Source of the DNA: Anodontia alba
Taxonomy: Eukaryota; Mollusca; Bivalvia; Lucinida; Lucinidae
Assembly (NCBI GenBank): GCA_964016985.1
Contig: OZ024828.1
Location: forward strand, 28,092,581 to 28,156,580
Reading direction: 5' to 3'
DNA length: 64,000 nucleotides
The notes below the pieces were generated by a model that was not told where the DNA came from, did not search any database, and saw only the letters and a program-made list of their open reading frames with translations. The position numbers and the translations under genes were made by a program. Position 1 is the first letter of the stretch. Every line of letters begins with the position of its first letter. Shown here one piece after another: positions 32,339 to 42,544 of the stretch.

Positions 32339-32540
32339 CCCTTGTCATGCTAAATAAATTGATATATCATGCCCATTTCTAAATGTTACCCAATCAGATT
32401 ACTTAATCCAGATTGTGGATATAAATTCACATAATGACATATAGTGCAGATCCAGATCTGTTGGCTTCTTCAGAAGCCAACTGATCTGGATCTACACTGT
32501 TTTTAAAGGCAGGCTATATCTGGGTTCAGCTGGACAAAGG
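32339..32540. mobile_element. MITE-C, copy 5
   Basis: TTAA at 32335-32338 and 32541-32544 flank CCCTTGTCATGCTAAA ... TTCAGCTGGACAAAGG. The central GTTGGCTTCTTCAGAAGCCA hairpin is intact. Confidence 0.85.
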
Positions 32541-32646
32541 TTAAATCTTTTATGCCTGAAGCATTTATTTTACTAGAACTCTATGCACATGCATCAATTA
32601 CCAAAAAAACCCCAAAAAAACCCCAACAAAACACACAACAATAGCT

Positions 32647-32878
32647 ACCATATTTACCCTAAGTATTGGGACACCTTATCTACTGACCATACATGTCCTA
32701 AAATTTGAATTAGTCCATTCTACCACCTGATGTGCCTGAAATACTGCTGTATGTATGGCAAACAGTCTAGACTCTGATCAGGTGCTGCATTCTGGGGCAT
32801 CTGATCTAGGTCTACACTATAGCAAAGGTCTACTATCTATCCCAATACTTAGGGTTATTATGGTAATAACCATGCAGG
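32647..32878. mobile_element. MITE-Q with TACCATATTTACCCTAAG ends
   Basis: Left end TACCATATTTACCCTAAGTA; right end TACTTAGGGTTATTATGGTA. The centre holds the GGTCTACACT core. Other copies: 46423-46640 and 50315-50512, with fragments near 36720 and 62600. Confidence 0.75.
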
Positions 32879-32889
32879 TAGAATTTAAC

Positions 32890-33105
32890 CTCAACCACTC
32901 TGGGTTAATTCAGCAGTGACATGTTAGAATGTTTTTTTCTTATTTTTCCCAGAAAATAGGATTTTACACTTCATACAAATACATGCAAATTATCTCCTAA
33001 GGAAACAATTTGTATGAAGTGTCAAATCCCATTTTCTGGGAAAAATAAGAAAAAATATTTTAAAATGGCGTCTGCTAAATTTTTCTACCCAGCATACTAA
33101 GCAAG
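32890..33105. mobile_element. MITE-E full palindrome
   Basis: Arms TTCTTATTTTTCCCAGAAAA and TTTTCTGGGAAAAATAAGAA, with inner arms around AATTATCTCCTAAGGAAACA and outer CAGCAGTGAC / GGCGTCTGCT. Confidence 0.8.
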
Positions 33106-33434
33106 AATAATGGCATGGGTAAAATTATTGAGTGAACTCTGTGCATGCTTTTTTCTCAAGGCCATGTATCACAGCTTCAGATAAGAGTGGGTATTCACAT
33201 AATATTTTTCTGTTGAAAAAAGTGTCTTATCTGGAGTTATGATGTAAGTCACTGCTCACTGATTTGTACATGTGAAGTGATCAGTCTTATGCTGAGTGTT
33301 GTAGAAATCACACATGAGTTTGTTTCTTCAAGATTGCTGACAGTTTTTGGTAAATTTGTTGAATTATCTTGTCTTTAATCCTTAAGCACCATGCAAAATT
33401 GCAGAAGATGGTATTCTAAAAACTTTTTTTTTTT

Positions 33435-33875
33435 TTCAGAGAAAATGTTTGACATTTCAGGTGAACCATCTCTGGGCAGTTGATTCACCTGAAGGGGGTG
33501 GTCAGGTGGTGCGAAGGTGTCGTGTATCTTACGTCACCGGGGCGTCCAACTGATATTGGCTTACAGTTGGGCATTAAGCCTCTATCCTCGTAGCAGATAA
33601 GGGAAGAGGGGGAATGTTTTTATTTCTTCTGTTTCTTCACTTTCATTCCTGTTTCTCTTTCTTCCCTGTCCCTCTCTTTCATCTCTTCTACTATCTCTTC
33701 TGTCTCTTTTCTCCCTTTCTCAGGGAGACGACACAAAATGACCCACAAGGGTTGACGTGTCGTTAAACCCCAACACAGTGATTCACCTGAAATGTCAAGC
33801 CTTATTTTTTTTTGAAAAATTAAAAGAAATAAATATTTAAGATTGTGATCTGCTGCTGTTGTGAATGAAGGGTTA
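33435..33875. mobile_element. MITE-E split by SINE-V
   Basis: The left part ends TGATTCACCTGAA at 33493. The right part resumes with the same 13 bp at 33779 and continues AATGTCAAGCCTTATTTT. The SINE lies between. Confidence 0.85.
33494..33778 (+). mobile_element. SINE-V with perfect 13-bp target duplication
   Basis: 285 bp, starting GGGGGTGGTCAGGTGGTGCG and ending GTTAAACCCCAACACA. It is flanked by TGATTCACCTGAA at 33481-33493 and 33779-33791. The body has GCGTCCAACTGATATTGGCT, a pyrimidine-rich tract and GGGAGACGACACAAAATGAC. Retroposition is clear from the duplication. The head is only weakly tRNA-like. Minus-strand frames in these copies arise from the pyrimidine tract. Other copies: 34391-34676, 38655-38938, 45141-45429 and 61721-61996. 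Confidence 0.9.
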
Positions 33876-33882
33876 ACTCTTT

Positions 33883-34130
33883 GCATGCTGGGTAATTTTG
33901 CACCCTTTTTTGTTGTCTGTGGATTTTTTTTTTTTTTAACTTTTTCAAAAAAATCCTTTCAGGAATACCATTAGTGTGTCAATACCATTAGTGTGTCAAA
34001 CAGTTTGAATCCAGATCAGGCCCGACCAATCCAGATCAGGCCCTATGTTTTGTCGAGCCTGATCTGGGTCCAAACTGTTTGCAAAGGTTATCAGCAGACA
34101 ACAAAAGTCGCCACTAGCAGGGAAAGAACT
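33883..34130. mobile_element. MITE-R palindrome
   Basis: Arms AACTCTTTGCATGCTGG with TTTTGTTGTCTG, against CAGACAACAAAAGTCG and GGGAAAGAAC. The centre is TCCAGATCAGGCCC repeated and then GCCTGATCTGGGTCCAAACT. Confidence 0.65.
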
Positions 34131-34182
34131 AATATCTGATTAATATTTGGTAAATGTAAATGCCATTGTGTTTTCAGCTGCG

Positions 34183-34710
34183 GTAAATGTCCTAAAATTT
34201 CAAACGATATATTCCATACTTATTTTGCATAATTTTTGCTTGTTATTCACTTGTTTCTTAAAAAAAAAAAAAAAGAAAAACTGGTGTAATGGCAAACAGT
34301 GTAGATCCTGATCAGATTGCCCCTTCAGGAGAGCAGCCTGATCTGGGTCTGCACTGTTTGCATGTGCCATTTTGTCAGACAATTTTGGCTGGGAGGGTCG
34401 GGAGGTGCGAAGGTGTTGTGTAGCTTATGTCACCGGGGCATCCATTAACTGATATTGACTTACAGTTGAGCAAGGCCTGCTATCCTTGTAGCAGGTATGG
34501 TAAGAGGGTGAGTGTTTTATTTCTTCTGATTTTCTCACTTTCATTCCTGTTCCTTTTTCCTACCTCTCCCTCTCTTTCATTTCCTGTACTATTTCTTCTA
34601 TATCTTTTCTCCCTTTCTGGGAGACGACACAAAATGACCCACACTGGTTAATGTGTTGTTAAATCCCAACACAATTCAGACATTTTTGGTGTACGAAATT
34701 TTAAGACATT
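34183..34710. mobile_element. MITE-S split by a hairpin and SINE-V
   Basis: The left arm GGTAAATGTCCTAAAATTTC is at 34183; the right arm ACGAAATTTTAAGACATTTT is at about 34694. Between them are a palindrome of GCAAACAGTGTAGATCCTGA type (34273-34385) and SINE-V. Confidence 0.6.
34391..34676 (+). mobile_element. SINE-V with 15-bp, slightly diverged target duplication
   Basis: Flanks CAGACAATTTTGGCT (34376-34390) and CAGACATTTTTGGTG (34677-34691) match at 12 of 15 positions. Body as for 33494-33778. Confidence 0.8.
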
Positions 34711-34745
34711 TTTACCTTTATATTTTTCCTGAATGCTCACATACT

Positions 34746-34900
34746 CTAGGCTTTTGTCAGTTTCTGGCAAAAGAATATGCACAAGTACTGGTTTATTCCT
34801 TAGAGGACTTAAAAGCCTGCCCAGAAAAAGTGTGATTAGGTAAACTGTCCAAAACTGACCGGCTCGACCGTAATAATGTGATAGGGCCATTAAAATCAAA
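34746..34900 (+). mobile_element. SINE-F 3' fragment
   Basis: GTCAGTTTCTGGCAAAAGAA, GCACAAGTACTGGTT and TAGGTAAACTG blocks. The tRNA-like head is missing. Confidence 0.65.
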
Positions 34901-35029
34901 AACAATGAAGCCATCAGTCTGTGGTATTGCAGAGCATTTCTATGACTTTTTATCAATACCCAAAACCTAACTGTCAATTTCTAATCATTATCTCTGGCCA
35001 CTTTATGTAGCTCAAGGTAAAAGGGGTAT

Positions 35030-35405
35030 CGATCACAATTTTTTTCCTGAATTCTCCACAAAAACATATCCCAGCAGACACACAACATTGAAACAATGTC
35101 AGTTCAATGGTGGTTCATTGTCAAGCAGCAGACACACACCATTGAAACCACATCGATTCAATGTTGATTCAGCAGACACACAACATTGAAACAATGTCGA
35201 TTCAATGTTGATTCAACGTCTTGACGTTAATGTCTTGACGTTGAATCAAGGTTGTTTCAACATTGTGTGTCTGCTGGGATATATGTTGGTACTCATTAGA
35301 AGCACCTCAACAAGAAACTTCTCATGAGCACCCACAATATGTTTTCATGGACAAAATAAGAAAAAAATGACATTTTGGTGGAAACAAGTACCTTGTCTGG
35401 AGCTC
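35030..35405. mobile_element. MITE-A split by MITE-D
   Basis: The left arm runs to ACAAAAACATAT. The right arm resumes ATATATGTTGGTACTCATTA and continues through the usual hairpin to CTTGTCTGGAGCTCTGA. Confidence 0.8.
35070..35278. mobile_element. MITE-D, CCCAGCAGACACACAAC ends, nested in MITE-A
   Basis: 209 bp with inverted ends CCCAGCAGACACACAACATT and GTTGTGTGTCTGCTGGG-type. The interior repeats CATTGAAACAATGTC and TTCAATGTTGATTC in both orientations. ATAT on both sides is consistent with a short target duplication. The same hairpin recurs internally, suggesting a multimeric foldback. Confidence 0.85.
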
Positions 35406-35582
35406 TGATCAACAGGTAAAACCCTCATCAGTTTCTCTGGGTGAGCAGGCAAATCTAGGTCATCACTGCTTGCAATCAGTGCACATTACTTTTAACTATT
35501 TCCCAAGAAAATGGGACTTGAAAAAGGGATGTTTCATATGAGATATGTTGTCACAACTTATTTTCTGAGAAAAACAAACAAT

Positions 35583-35865
35583 CACAAAAACATGCCTATA
35601 TAATTTTGACCCCCGTAAACCCCACTTTTATATAGTAAAACTGGGGTTCACAGGGGTATACATTATTTTTCTTATTTCTGCTCAAAAACATAGATTGTAG
35701 GTACTCATTAGAACCACCTCAGTGAGGCGGTTCTAACGAGTACCCACAATCTGTATTTTTTAGCAGAAATATGAAAAATATCAGAATTTTATATCTGAAA
35801 ATTTTCATTTTTTGGTGATAAAATTTTCAGTATATTTGAATAGGCATGTTTTTCGTGATGTCTTT
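35583..35865. mobile_element. MITE-B copy 3
   Basis: ACATGCCTATATAATTTTGA, ACTGGGGTTCACAGGGGTAT, a GTAGGTACTCATTAGAACCA hairpin and a terminal TAGGCATGTTTTTCGTGATG. Best-preserved copy in the window. Confidence 0.8.
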
Positions 35866-35917
35866 CCCAATGTACCATAGTTGTTGAACAGACAGTCCAT
35901 AGTCCAAAAAGTATTGA

Positions 35918-36018
35918 TAGTTTTCTTATTTCTCGAGGGGCTTCTAATGAGTACCCACAATATGTTTTCATTGAGAAATAAGAAAAATATTATGTGGATA
36001 CCCCCTCTTATCTGTAGC
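35918..36018. mobile_element. MITE-A right half
   Basis: GGGGCTTCTAATGAGTACCC through GGATACCCCCTCTTATCTGT. The left arm is deleted to a short TTTTCTTATTTCTCG. Confidence 0.7.
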
Positions 36019-36139
36019 TAAGGACAGGCCTGTGCAAACAATGCAGACCCAGATCATATGCCACAAACCTTTATCTAGAGCCACATTCCATTGCATCTGA
36101 TCTGGGTTTGCAGGATTTTAACTTGGGCCTGTCAGTCCA

Positions 36140-36390
36140 GGATTACCTTATTAACCATAAATAACCCATTTACATTGAGTGGACTCTTCTACCACAACTT
36201 GTTGGATTGGTCTGTGTCCAATTGCTGGGTGTCTGGTTAGTTCTTGTTACTGCCATGTTTTTAAGAAGTTCCTGTATTTAATGCAAACAGTGTAGACCCT
36301 AATCCAACACAGCATTCTGCAGCACCTGATCTGGGTATGTACTGTTTGCTATTTACCCTTTTAGGGGTTACCATACTAAAATGTGTTAAT
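36140..36390. mobile_element. MITE-M copy 2
   Basis: ATAACCCATTTACATTG, GGGTGTCTGGTTAGTTCTTG, AATGCAAACAGTGTAGACCC and CACCTGATCTGGGT occur in the same order as at 17157-17372. Confidence 0.6.
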
Positions 36391-36575
36391 CCTGATCCTG
36401 CTGAACCAGGAAATGCCCTACCTTTGCAAACAGTGCAGATTCATATCAGTTGGCTTTAGCCAGCTGATCTGAATCTGCACTGTTTGCCTTTAATTAAGTA
36501 AATTTGTGTCAACAACCTAGACGGAGTAATCTGATTGGCTGAAAATAGGAAGTGGGTGTGGCATCTTAATTTTTT
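36391..36575. mobile_element. MITE-C, copy 6, degenerate
   Basis: CCTGATCCTGCTGAACCAGG start after TTAAT, with hairpin CAGTTGGCTTTAGCCAGCTG. The right end is diverged (GCATCTTAATTTTTTCCTGA). Confidence 0.65.
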
Positions 36576-36812
36576 CCTGAAATATGAAGAAAACCATTTT
36601 ACTACCAATTGAAGTGTAAAAGCTGCAGGATGACTTATGAAAAATGTGGACTCTGATCAGATGCCACATCCGGTGACATCTAAACTGGGTCTACACTATG
36701 TTCTGGGCCTCTCTGCCAAAGATCATCATATTTACCCTAAATATCGTGCCAAACTTGACCTAAATATTTGATGGCTGCCTCCCCTGAAAGTGTATCCATT
36801 CCCCTTAACTCT

Positions 36813-36962
36813 GGGTGGCTGAGTGGTTAGCACTCCCGACTTATCACGAGGTCCTGGGTTGGAATCCCGCTGGAGGCAGAATTCAGCTCAGACTGTACGG
36901 TGCTCCATTGCACAGAGCCTTTAATTATCACCCTTCCGTCTTGATATGACTTAATCTTTACC
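36813..36962 (+). mobile_element. SINE-G copy 2
   Basis: GGTGGCTGAGTGGTTAGCAC (box A) and CTGGGTTGGAATCCCGC (box B) are well kept; the tail CACAGAGCCTTTAATTATCA matches 32086-32270. Confidence 0.8.
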
Positions 36963-37160
36963 ACTCTCTGGGCATTTTCAGCAGACGACAAATTGATATT
37001 TTTCTTATTTTTCCCAGTAAACAGGATTTGACATTTCAGGCAAATTGTCTCCTGAGGAGAAAATTTGCATGAAATGTCAAATCCTGTTTTCTGGGAAAAA
37101 TAAGAAAAAATATTTCAAAATGTCATCTGCTGAAAATTTTACCCAGAGTGCTGAGCTTTA
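36963..37160. mobile_element. MITE-E full palindrome, copy 2
   Basis: ACTCTCTGGGCATTTTCAGC and CTGCTGAAAATTTTACCCAG outer arms; CCCAGTAAACAGGATTTGAC and GTCAAATCCTGTTTTCTGGG inner arms. Confidence 0.85.
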
Positions 37161-37344
37161 AATGGGCTGTGCATGCAAAAATGTGTCTCCAAGTATATGC
37201 TGACAGTGAAGGGCCAGATCAGCCGGTGCATCCGCTAACAGAATCATGGGATACTACAGAATGTATGAATGGAGACCAAAGGCCTAGATGATACTTTGCG
37301 CATGGGCGGGATGATCTAAATCTGTGCATAATGTGCATGTTCAT

Positions 37345-37525
37345 AGCAACAGATAAGAGGCTTTTTTCATCCAAAAAATGCTGATTTCTTTCTTATTTCT
37401 CAACGAAAACATATGTTGTGGGTACTCATTAGAAGCACCTCGGCGAGGTGCTTCTAATGAGTACCAACAACGTATATTATCATCAAGAAATAAGAAAAAT
37501 ATTATGTGGATACCCCCTCTTAATT
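37345..37525. mobile_element. MITE-A, well preserved copy
   Basis: Inner hairpin ATTAGAAGCACCTCGGCGAG / GGTGCTTCTAATGAGTACC is almost perfect. The two opposed short frames here (sharing YSLEAPRRGASNEY) translate the same palindrome from both strands and are not genes. Confidence 0.85.
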
Positions 37526-37974
37526 GTAGATGCATGTTCAAAGGGATTTTTTTTCACTTGACCCAGCTGAAGTAATTTTGAAAGGGATGTGAAACACCAA
37601 ATTAATGAATCATTGCCTTAATAATGCCTTGCTATTCATTATAAAATCTGAATAGCCATTTTATTAGGATAAACCCAATTTAGACTGAATAAACTCCCCA
37701 CATGCCATATATCAGAAGAGTTGAATTTCAGATTTAGGTATGTCAGATTCTGTGATTTAAATATTCTTAGAGAAGAATGGCTAAGCTATTTGGAAACAGT
37801 GGAGGCCCTGAACAGATGTCACATTCTGTGGTGTCTGATCTGGGTCTAAACTGTTTGCCAATTACCCTTTTGGGGGTCTCCAGACTGAAATGGGCTAAAA
37901 ACAGCTGGACATTGGCATACAGTGATCAGACAACATATCTGATCTCAGCAATTGGGATTGATCATGAAATACCA

Positions 37975-38475
37975 GTAATTGTTTTGGTCACTCTCCACCT
38001 TCTGCTGATTCAAGAAGGACAGTTGTCAGCTACTGACAGAAGTATGTGAGCCGTCCTCGATTGCTCAGTTGGATGCACATCCGACTGATGATCAGGAGAT
38101 TGCAGGTTCTACCCCAGCAAAATTGGCAACATTCTTTCATGAAGATTTGATCATGAAATATTTTCTAGACATTCTCTCCCTTCTACTGAGTCAAGCAGGG
38201 CAATTGTAAGTTGCTGGTGAAAGAATATGCACAATCCTGGTTAACCACTTAGAAGATTAAGTCTGCCCAGTGAAAATGTGGTAAACTGACCGCGCTTGAC
38301 AGGACCCCATTGGGTTGCCTGGGCCATAAAACCTCAACACAAACAAAAACGAAAGTATGTGTGCAACTACTGGTTAACCTCTTATTTAAAGCCTGCCTGG
38401 GGACAGTGTGAATTGGTTAAATGATTGCACTTGACATGACCCAAATGGGTTGACTGGGCAGTAATACCTCAACTT
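37975..38475 (+). mobile_element. SINE-F inserted into an older SINE-F
   Basis: The inner SINE (38049-38350) starts CCGTCCTCGATTGCTCAGTT and ends with ACCTCAACACAAACAAAAAC. AAGTATGTG flanks it at 38040-38048 and 38353-38361. The sequence outside reads continuously as SINE-F body: CAAGAAGGACAGTTGTCAGC on the left, TACTGGTTAACCTC on the right. Confidence 0.8.
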
Positions 38476-38544
38476 AAAAGAACTCTTCTCAGTAGAGTTA
38501 CCAAAATGCATATTTTGTCATTTTTACTGGGTTTAAAAGTTACT

Positions 38545-39480
38545 TTACTCCTTGGGCTAATTCAACAGACGACAAATATTTTTTCTTATTTTTTCTCAGA
38601 AAATAGTCCACAACATTTCATGCAAATTGTCTCCTTAATTTCAAATAAAAGTCGAGGGTGGTAGGTTGTGGTGAAGGTGTCATGTGTCTTACATCACCAG
38701 GGTGTCCCAACTGATTTTGCTTACAGTTGGGCAAGGCCTGCTATCCTTGTAACAGGTAAGGGTATTTTGTGAATGTTTTTTATTTCTTCTGTTTCTTCAC
38801 TTTCGTTCCTGTTCCTCCCTTCCCCTCTTAAAGACTTTCATCTCCTCTACTATCTCTTCTGTCTCTTTTCTCCCTCTCTCTGGGAGACGTCAACAAAATG
38901 ACCCACAAGGGTTGACATGTTGTTAAACTCCAACACAACCCAAAAAAATTAAAACGTCAAAAAGATTGCCCTTGGAAACAAAAAACACATTACAGATGAT
39001 TAGAAAATGGGAGTCTTGGTTTTATTGAGACTTTATAACCAGTAATGAAGTTTGCAACACTGCTTATGCCCTCTTAGACTAGCTACAGTTGTTTTTGTTT
39101 TATATATATTTCTCTCTTTCTCTACATTATTTTTTATCATGATCCTCTTTAATCCAATTTCAAGTTACCCAACTTTCTTTCTTTCTAGCCAAGGGACTGA
39201 AGTAAACAAATATTCTATAAGCTATACAAGTGTTGGGTCCCCTCAAAAAAAAAAAAAAAAAAAAAAAAGAGAAGAAAAAGAAAAAAAAAGAAAAATAAAG
39301 GGTCTGGGGCCAGACTAATGCCCTCTAGCAGAACTCCATTTTCAAAGATACCACAATGGGCCAAATGATCCCAAAAGACATGAAATACAATTTGTACTAG
39401 GGTTAAAGCCTATTTTCTGGGAAATTAAGAAAATATTTCTAAAATGTCACCTGCTGAAATGTTTATCCAACATGCTATGT
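38545..39480. mobile_element. MITE-E arms separated by SINE-V and unrelated sequence
   Basis: The left arm near 38560-38640 has GACGACAAATATTTTTTCTT. The right arm at 39410-39480 has TTTTCTGGGAAATTAAGAAA and AATGTCACCTGCTGAAATG. Between them are SINE-V, a stretch with no recognised feature and an A-rich tract (39245-39297). Confidence 0.6.
38655..38938 (+). mobile_element. SINE-V copy
   Basis: GGTGTCATGTGTCTTACATC, CTTACAGTTGGGCAAGGCCT, a pyrimidine tract, then ACCCACAAGGGTTGACATG and AACTCCAACACAACC. Confidence 0.8.
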
Positions 39481-39559
39481 GTTAATAGCAAATGACAAAT
39501 ATTGGTTGTTTTTCTGTCCATTCATTTTTCTGTGCATTTATGTCATCTCTAACATGACA

Positions 39560-39689
39560 TGCTGCTTCGGTGGCTCAGTTAAATGTGCATCCCAGCTGCT
39601 TTGCCAACATTCTTTAGTGGATATTGATCGTGAAATATTTTCTACGGCCATTCTCTGCCTTCCTTTGTCTTGATATGACTTAAATAATG
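39560..39689 (+). mobile_element. SINE-F head/body joined to a SINE-G tail
   Basis: GCTTCGGTGGCTCAGTTAAA and TTTTCTACGGCCATTCTCTG belong to SINE-F; the following TCTTGATATGACTTAAATAA belongs to the SINE-G tail. Either a chimeric retroposon or a deletion joining two copies. Confidence 0.55.
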
Positions 39690-39693
39690 TTAA

Positions 39694-39900
39694 CCCTTGT
39701 CATGCTGAATAAATTAAGATGCCATGCCTACATCTAATTTTCAGCCAATCAAATTACTTGATTGAGGTTGTTGATACAAATTTATATACTTAATACCAAA
39801 CAGTGCAGATCCAGATCAGTTGGCTTCTTCAGAAGCCAACTGATCTGGATCTACACTGTTTGCAAAGTCAGGGTATATCCGGGTTCAGCAGGGCTGGGGG
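39694..39900. mobile_element. MITE-C, copy 7
   Basis: TTAA at 39690-39693; ends CCCTTGTCATGCTGAA and GGGTTCAGCAGGGCTGGGGG. Hairpin intact. Right TTAA decayed to TAAA. Confidence 0.8.
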
Positions 39901-39934
39901 TAAAACACCAAACCATCATTATCTAATGGGTACC

Positions 39935-40035
39935 AACAAATCTGCACAAAAACATATTGTGGGTACTCATTAGAAGTGCCTTGGCGGCCTTGTCAAGATG
40001 GTTTCTAATGAGTACCCGCAACATACAAAAATAAA
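39935..40035. mobile_element. MITE-A short copy
   Basis: ATTGTGGGTACTCATTAGAA and TTTCTAATGAGTACCCGCAA. Confidence 0.7.
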
Positions 40036-40374
40036 GAACCAGCAGCCAATTCTTGTGAAATGTCAAGGGTTAATTTTATTTGGGTGATGCCATGTGAAAA
40101 CATGTCTTCGGTCATATGCAGACAGTAAAGACAGATCAGCCTGCACATCCACACAGTCTGATCAGGGCCTTCACTGTCTGTTTATAGAATCATTGGATAC
40201 TATAGAATATAATGAATTATTTCGTGGAAATTGATTATAAAATATCTTCTTCATTCTCCCCTTTCTGGTGATTCTTGCCCTTGACTTCTGTCCAAGTTTT
40301 TACAGTATTGTAACACATTTGGAACCAGACCACTCTCAAAGCTCCAGATATGTTTTTTTAAACTGAAGCATACT
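40036..40374. other. No gene seen; MITE-X-like arms
   Basis: Positions 40125-40200 contain GATCAGCCTGCACATCC and GATCAGGGCCTTCACTGTC, an arm pair related to MITE-X. Nothing else is supported. Confidence 0.4.
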
Positions 40375-42540
40375 TGGTCCAGTTGTTCAATGATCATTAG
40401 CTTACCAAGCTTATTAGTGGTCAAAATGTTAACTGCTCTATCTAATTCACAGGTATTTTTGCTGAAGTTATATGGGTAGCTTTTCCCATTTTTAGCTTAC
40501 CTGAGCTAAAGGCTCAAGGTGAGCTATTGTGATCACTCACTGTCTGTCATCGTCGTCCGTCTGTCCATCTGTTCATCTGTCCGTCCGCTGGTCGGTCCGT
40601 CCGTCCACAATCTTTAAACATCTCCTAAGCCACTGGCTTGATTTTGACCAAACTTCACAGGAATGATCCTTGGTTGGTCCTCTTTCAAAAATTGTTCAAA
40701 TGGTTCCGGTCCATTGCATATCTAGGTCACAGGAGCTAAAAATAGATTTTTTAATTAAAAACTTAAAAAATCTTCTTGTCAGAAACTACTGGACCGATTT
40801 CAATATAATTTTGCAGAAATGTTCCTATGGTGATCCTCTACCAAGATTGTTCAAGCCATTTGGATTCGTCAAAAAGCATGGCCGCTACAGGGCGGGGCTA
40901 ATTTTCCCTATATATCTATACAGAAAACTTTAAAAATATTCTTGTCAGAAACCACTGGACCGATTTCAAAATCTGCAGGAATGTTTATTTTGTAACTCTC
41001 TACTAAGATTGTTCAAGCCGTCATGATTCGTCAAAAAACATGGCCTCCAGGGGGCGGGGCTTATTTTCCATATATAATCTGTATAGAAAACTTTAGAAAT
41101 CTTGTCAGAAACCACTGGACCGATTTCAATATAACTTGGCAGAAATGTTTCCTTGGTGACCCTTTACCAAGATTGTTCAAGCCGTCATGATCTTTCAAAA
41201 AACATGGCCGCTAGGGGGCTGGGCTTATTTTCCCTATATATCTATGTAGAAACCTTTAATGATCTTCTTGTCAGAAACCACTGGACCAATTCCAATATAA
41301 TATTGCAGGAATGTTTCTTATGTAACCCTCTATCAAGATTGTTGAAACAGTCATGATTCGTCAAAAAACATGGTCGCCAAGGGACAGGGCTTATTTTCCC
41401 CGATATATCTATATAGAGAACTTAAAAATTTTCTTGTCAGAAACCACTGGACCAATTTCATTATAACTTGGCAGAAATGTTTCTTTGGTGACCCTCTACC
41501 AAGATTGTTCAAGTAATCGTGATTCATCAAAAAACATGGCTGCCAGAGGGCGGGGCTTATTTTCCCTATATATCTATATAGAAAACTTTAAAAATCCTTT
41601 TGTCAGAAACCAGTGGACCAAGTGAACTATAACTTGGCAGGAATGTTTCTTTGATGACCCTCTACCAAGATTGTTCAAGCCGTCATGATTCTTCAAAAAA
41701 CATGGCCACTAGTGGGTGGGGCTTATTTTCTCTATATCTATATAGAAAGCTTCAAAAATCTTCTCGTAAGAAACCGTTGGACAGAGTTCAATGTAACTTG
41801 GCAGGAATGTTGCTTTGGTGACCTTTTACCAAGATTGTTCAAGCTGTCATGATACATCAAAAGACATAGTCCTCAAGGGGCGGGGCTTATTTTCCATATA
41901 TATCTGTATAGAAAACTTTAAAATTCTTCTTGTCAAATACCCCCTGACTGATTTCAATATTGCTTGGCTGGAATGTTGCTTTGGTGACCCTCTACCAAGA
42001 TTAAGCAATCATAATTCGTCAAAAAACATGGCTGCTAGCAGGTGGGGCTTATTTTTCCTATATAATCTAAATAGAAAACTTTAAAAATCTTCTTGTCAGA
42101 AACCACTGAACAAACTTCAATGTAACTTGGCAAGAGTGTTCCTTTAGTGACTCTCTACCAAGTTTGTTCAAGCTGCCATGATTCCTCAAAAAACATGGCT
42201 GTTAGGGGGTAAGGCTCTATAGCTATATAAAATGCATTAAAAATCTTTTTGTCAGAAATCACTGGACCAATTTCAATATAACTTGGCAGAAATGTTCCTT
42301 TGATGACCCTCTTTCAAGATTCAGTTCAAATCGTCATGATGGATTAAAAAAAAAAAAACATGGCCGGTGGGGATGTGGGGGGAGTGGAGAGGGCAGGGCT
42401 ATAAAATCTATAAGATCTTAGAGCAGTGAACTTGGCTGAAACTTCAACAGTAAGTATGCAAATGTTTGCTCAGGTGAACGATATAGGACCATCATGGTCC
42501 TCTTGTTTCAGCAAAAATATTAGCGTATATGCCATATTTA
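40375..42540. mobile_element. MITE-Y split by module element L
   Basis: The left part contains CAGTTGTTCAATGATCATTA and TATTTTTGCTGAAGTTATAT. The right part (42506 onward) contains TTTCAGCAAAAATATTAG. Together they match the hairpin architecture at 13608-13775. Confidence 0.65.
40493..42505 (+). mobile_element. Module element L, complete
   Basis: The 5' foldback TTAGCTTACCTGAGCTAAAG with CTCAAGGTGAGCTATTGTG is followed by a CCGTCCGTC-type tract. About eleven modules of roughly 155 bp follow, with AAACCACTGGACCGATTTCA, AGATTGTTCAAGCCGTCATG and AACATGGCCGC. The 3' hairpin GGACCATCATGGTCC then CTCTTG ends it. Inserted between T residues of MITE-Y. Non-coding; the short frames are read-through of modules. 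Confidence 0.85.
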
Positions 42541-42544
42541 ATGA

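Noticed and set aside
34427..34651. Plus-strand 74-codon frame rich in Leu, Phe and Ser (membrane-like)
   Set aside because: It is the pyrimidine-rich body of SINE-V; the same frame appears in each copy.
36813..36885. tRNA gene
   Set aside because: Same reasoning: head of SINE-G, with a conserved non-tRNA tail shared with other copies.
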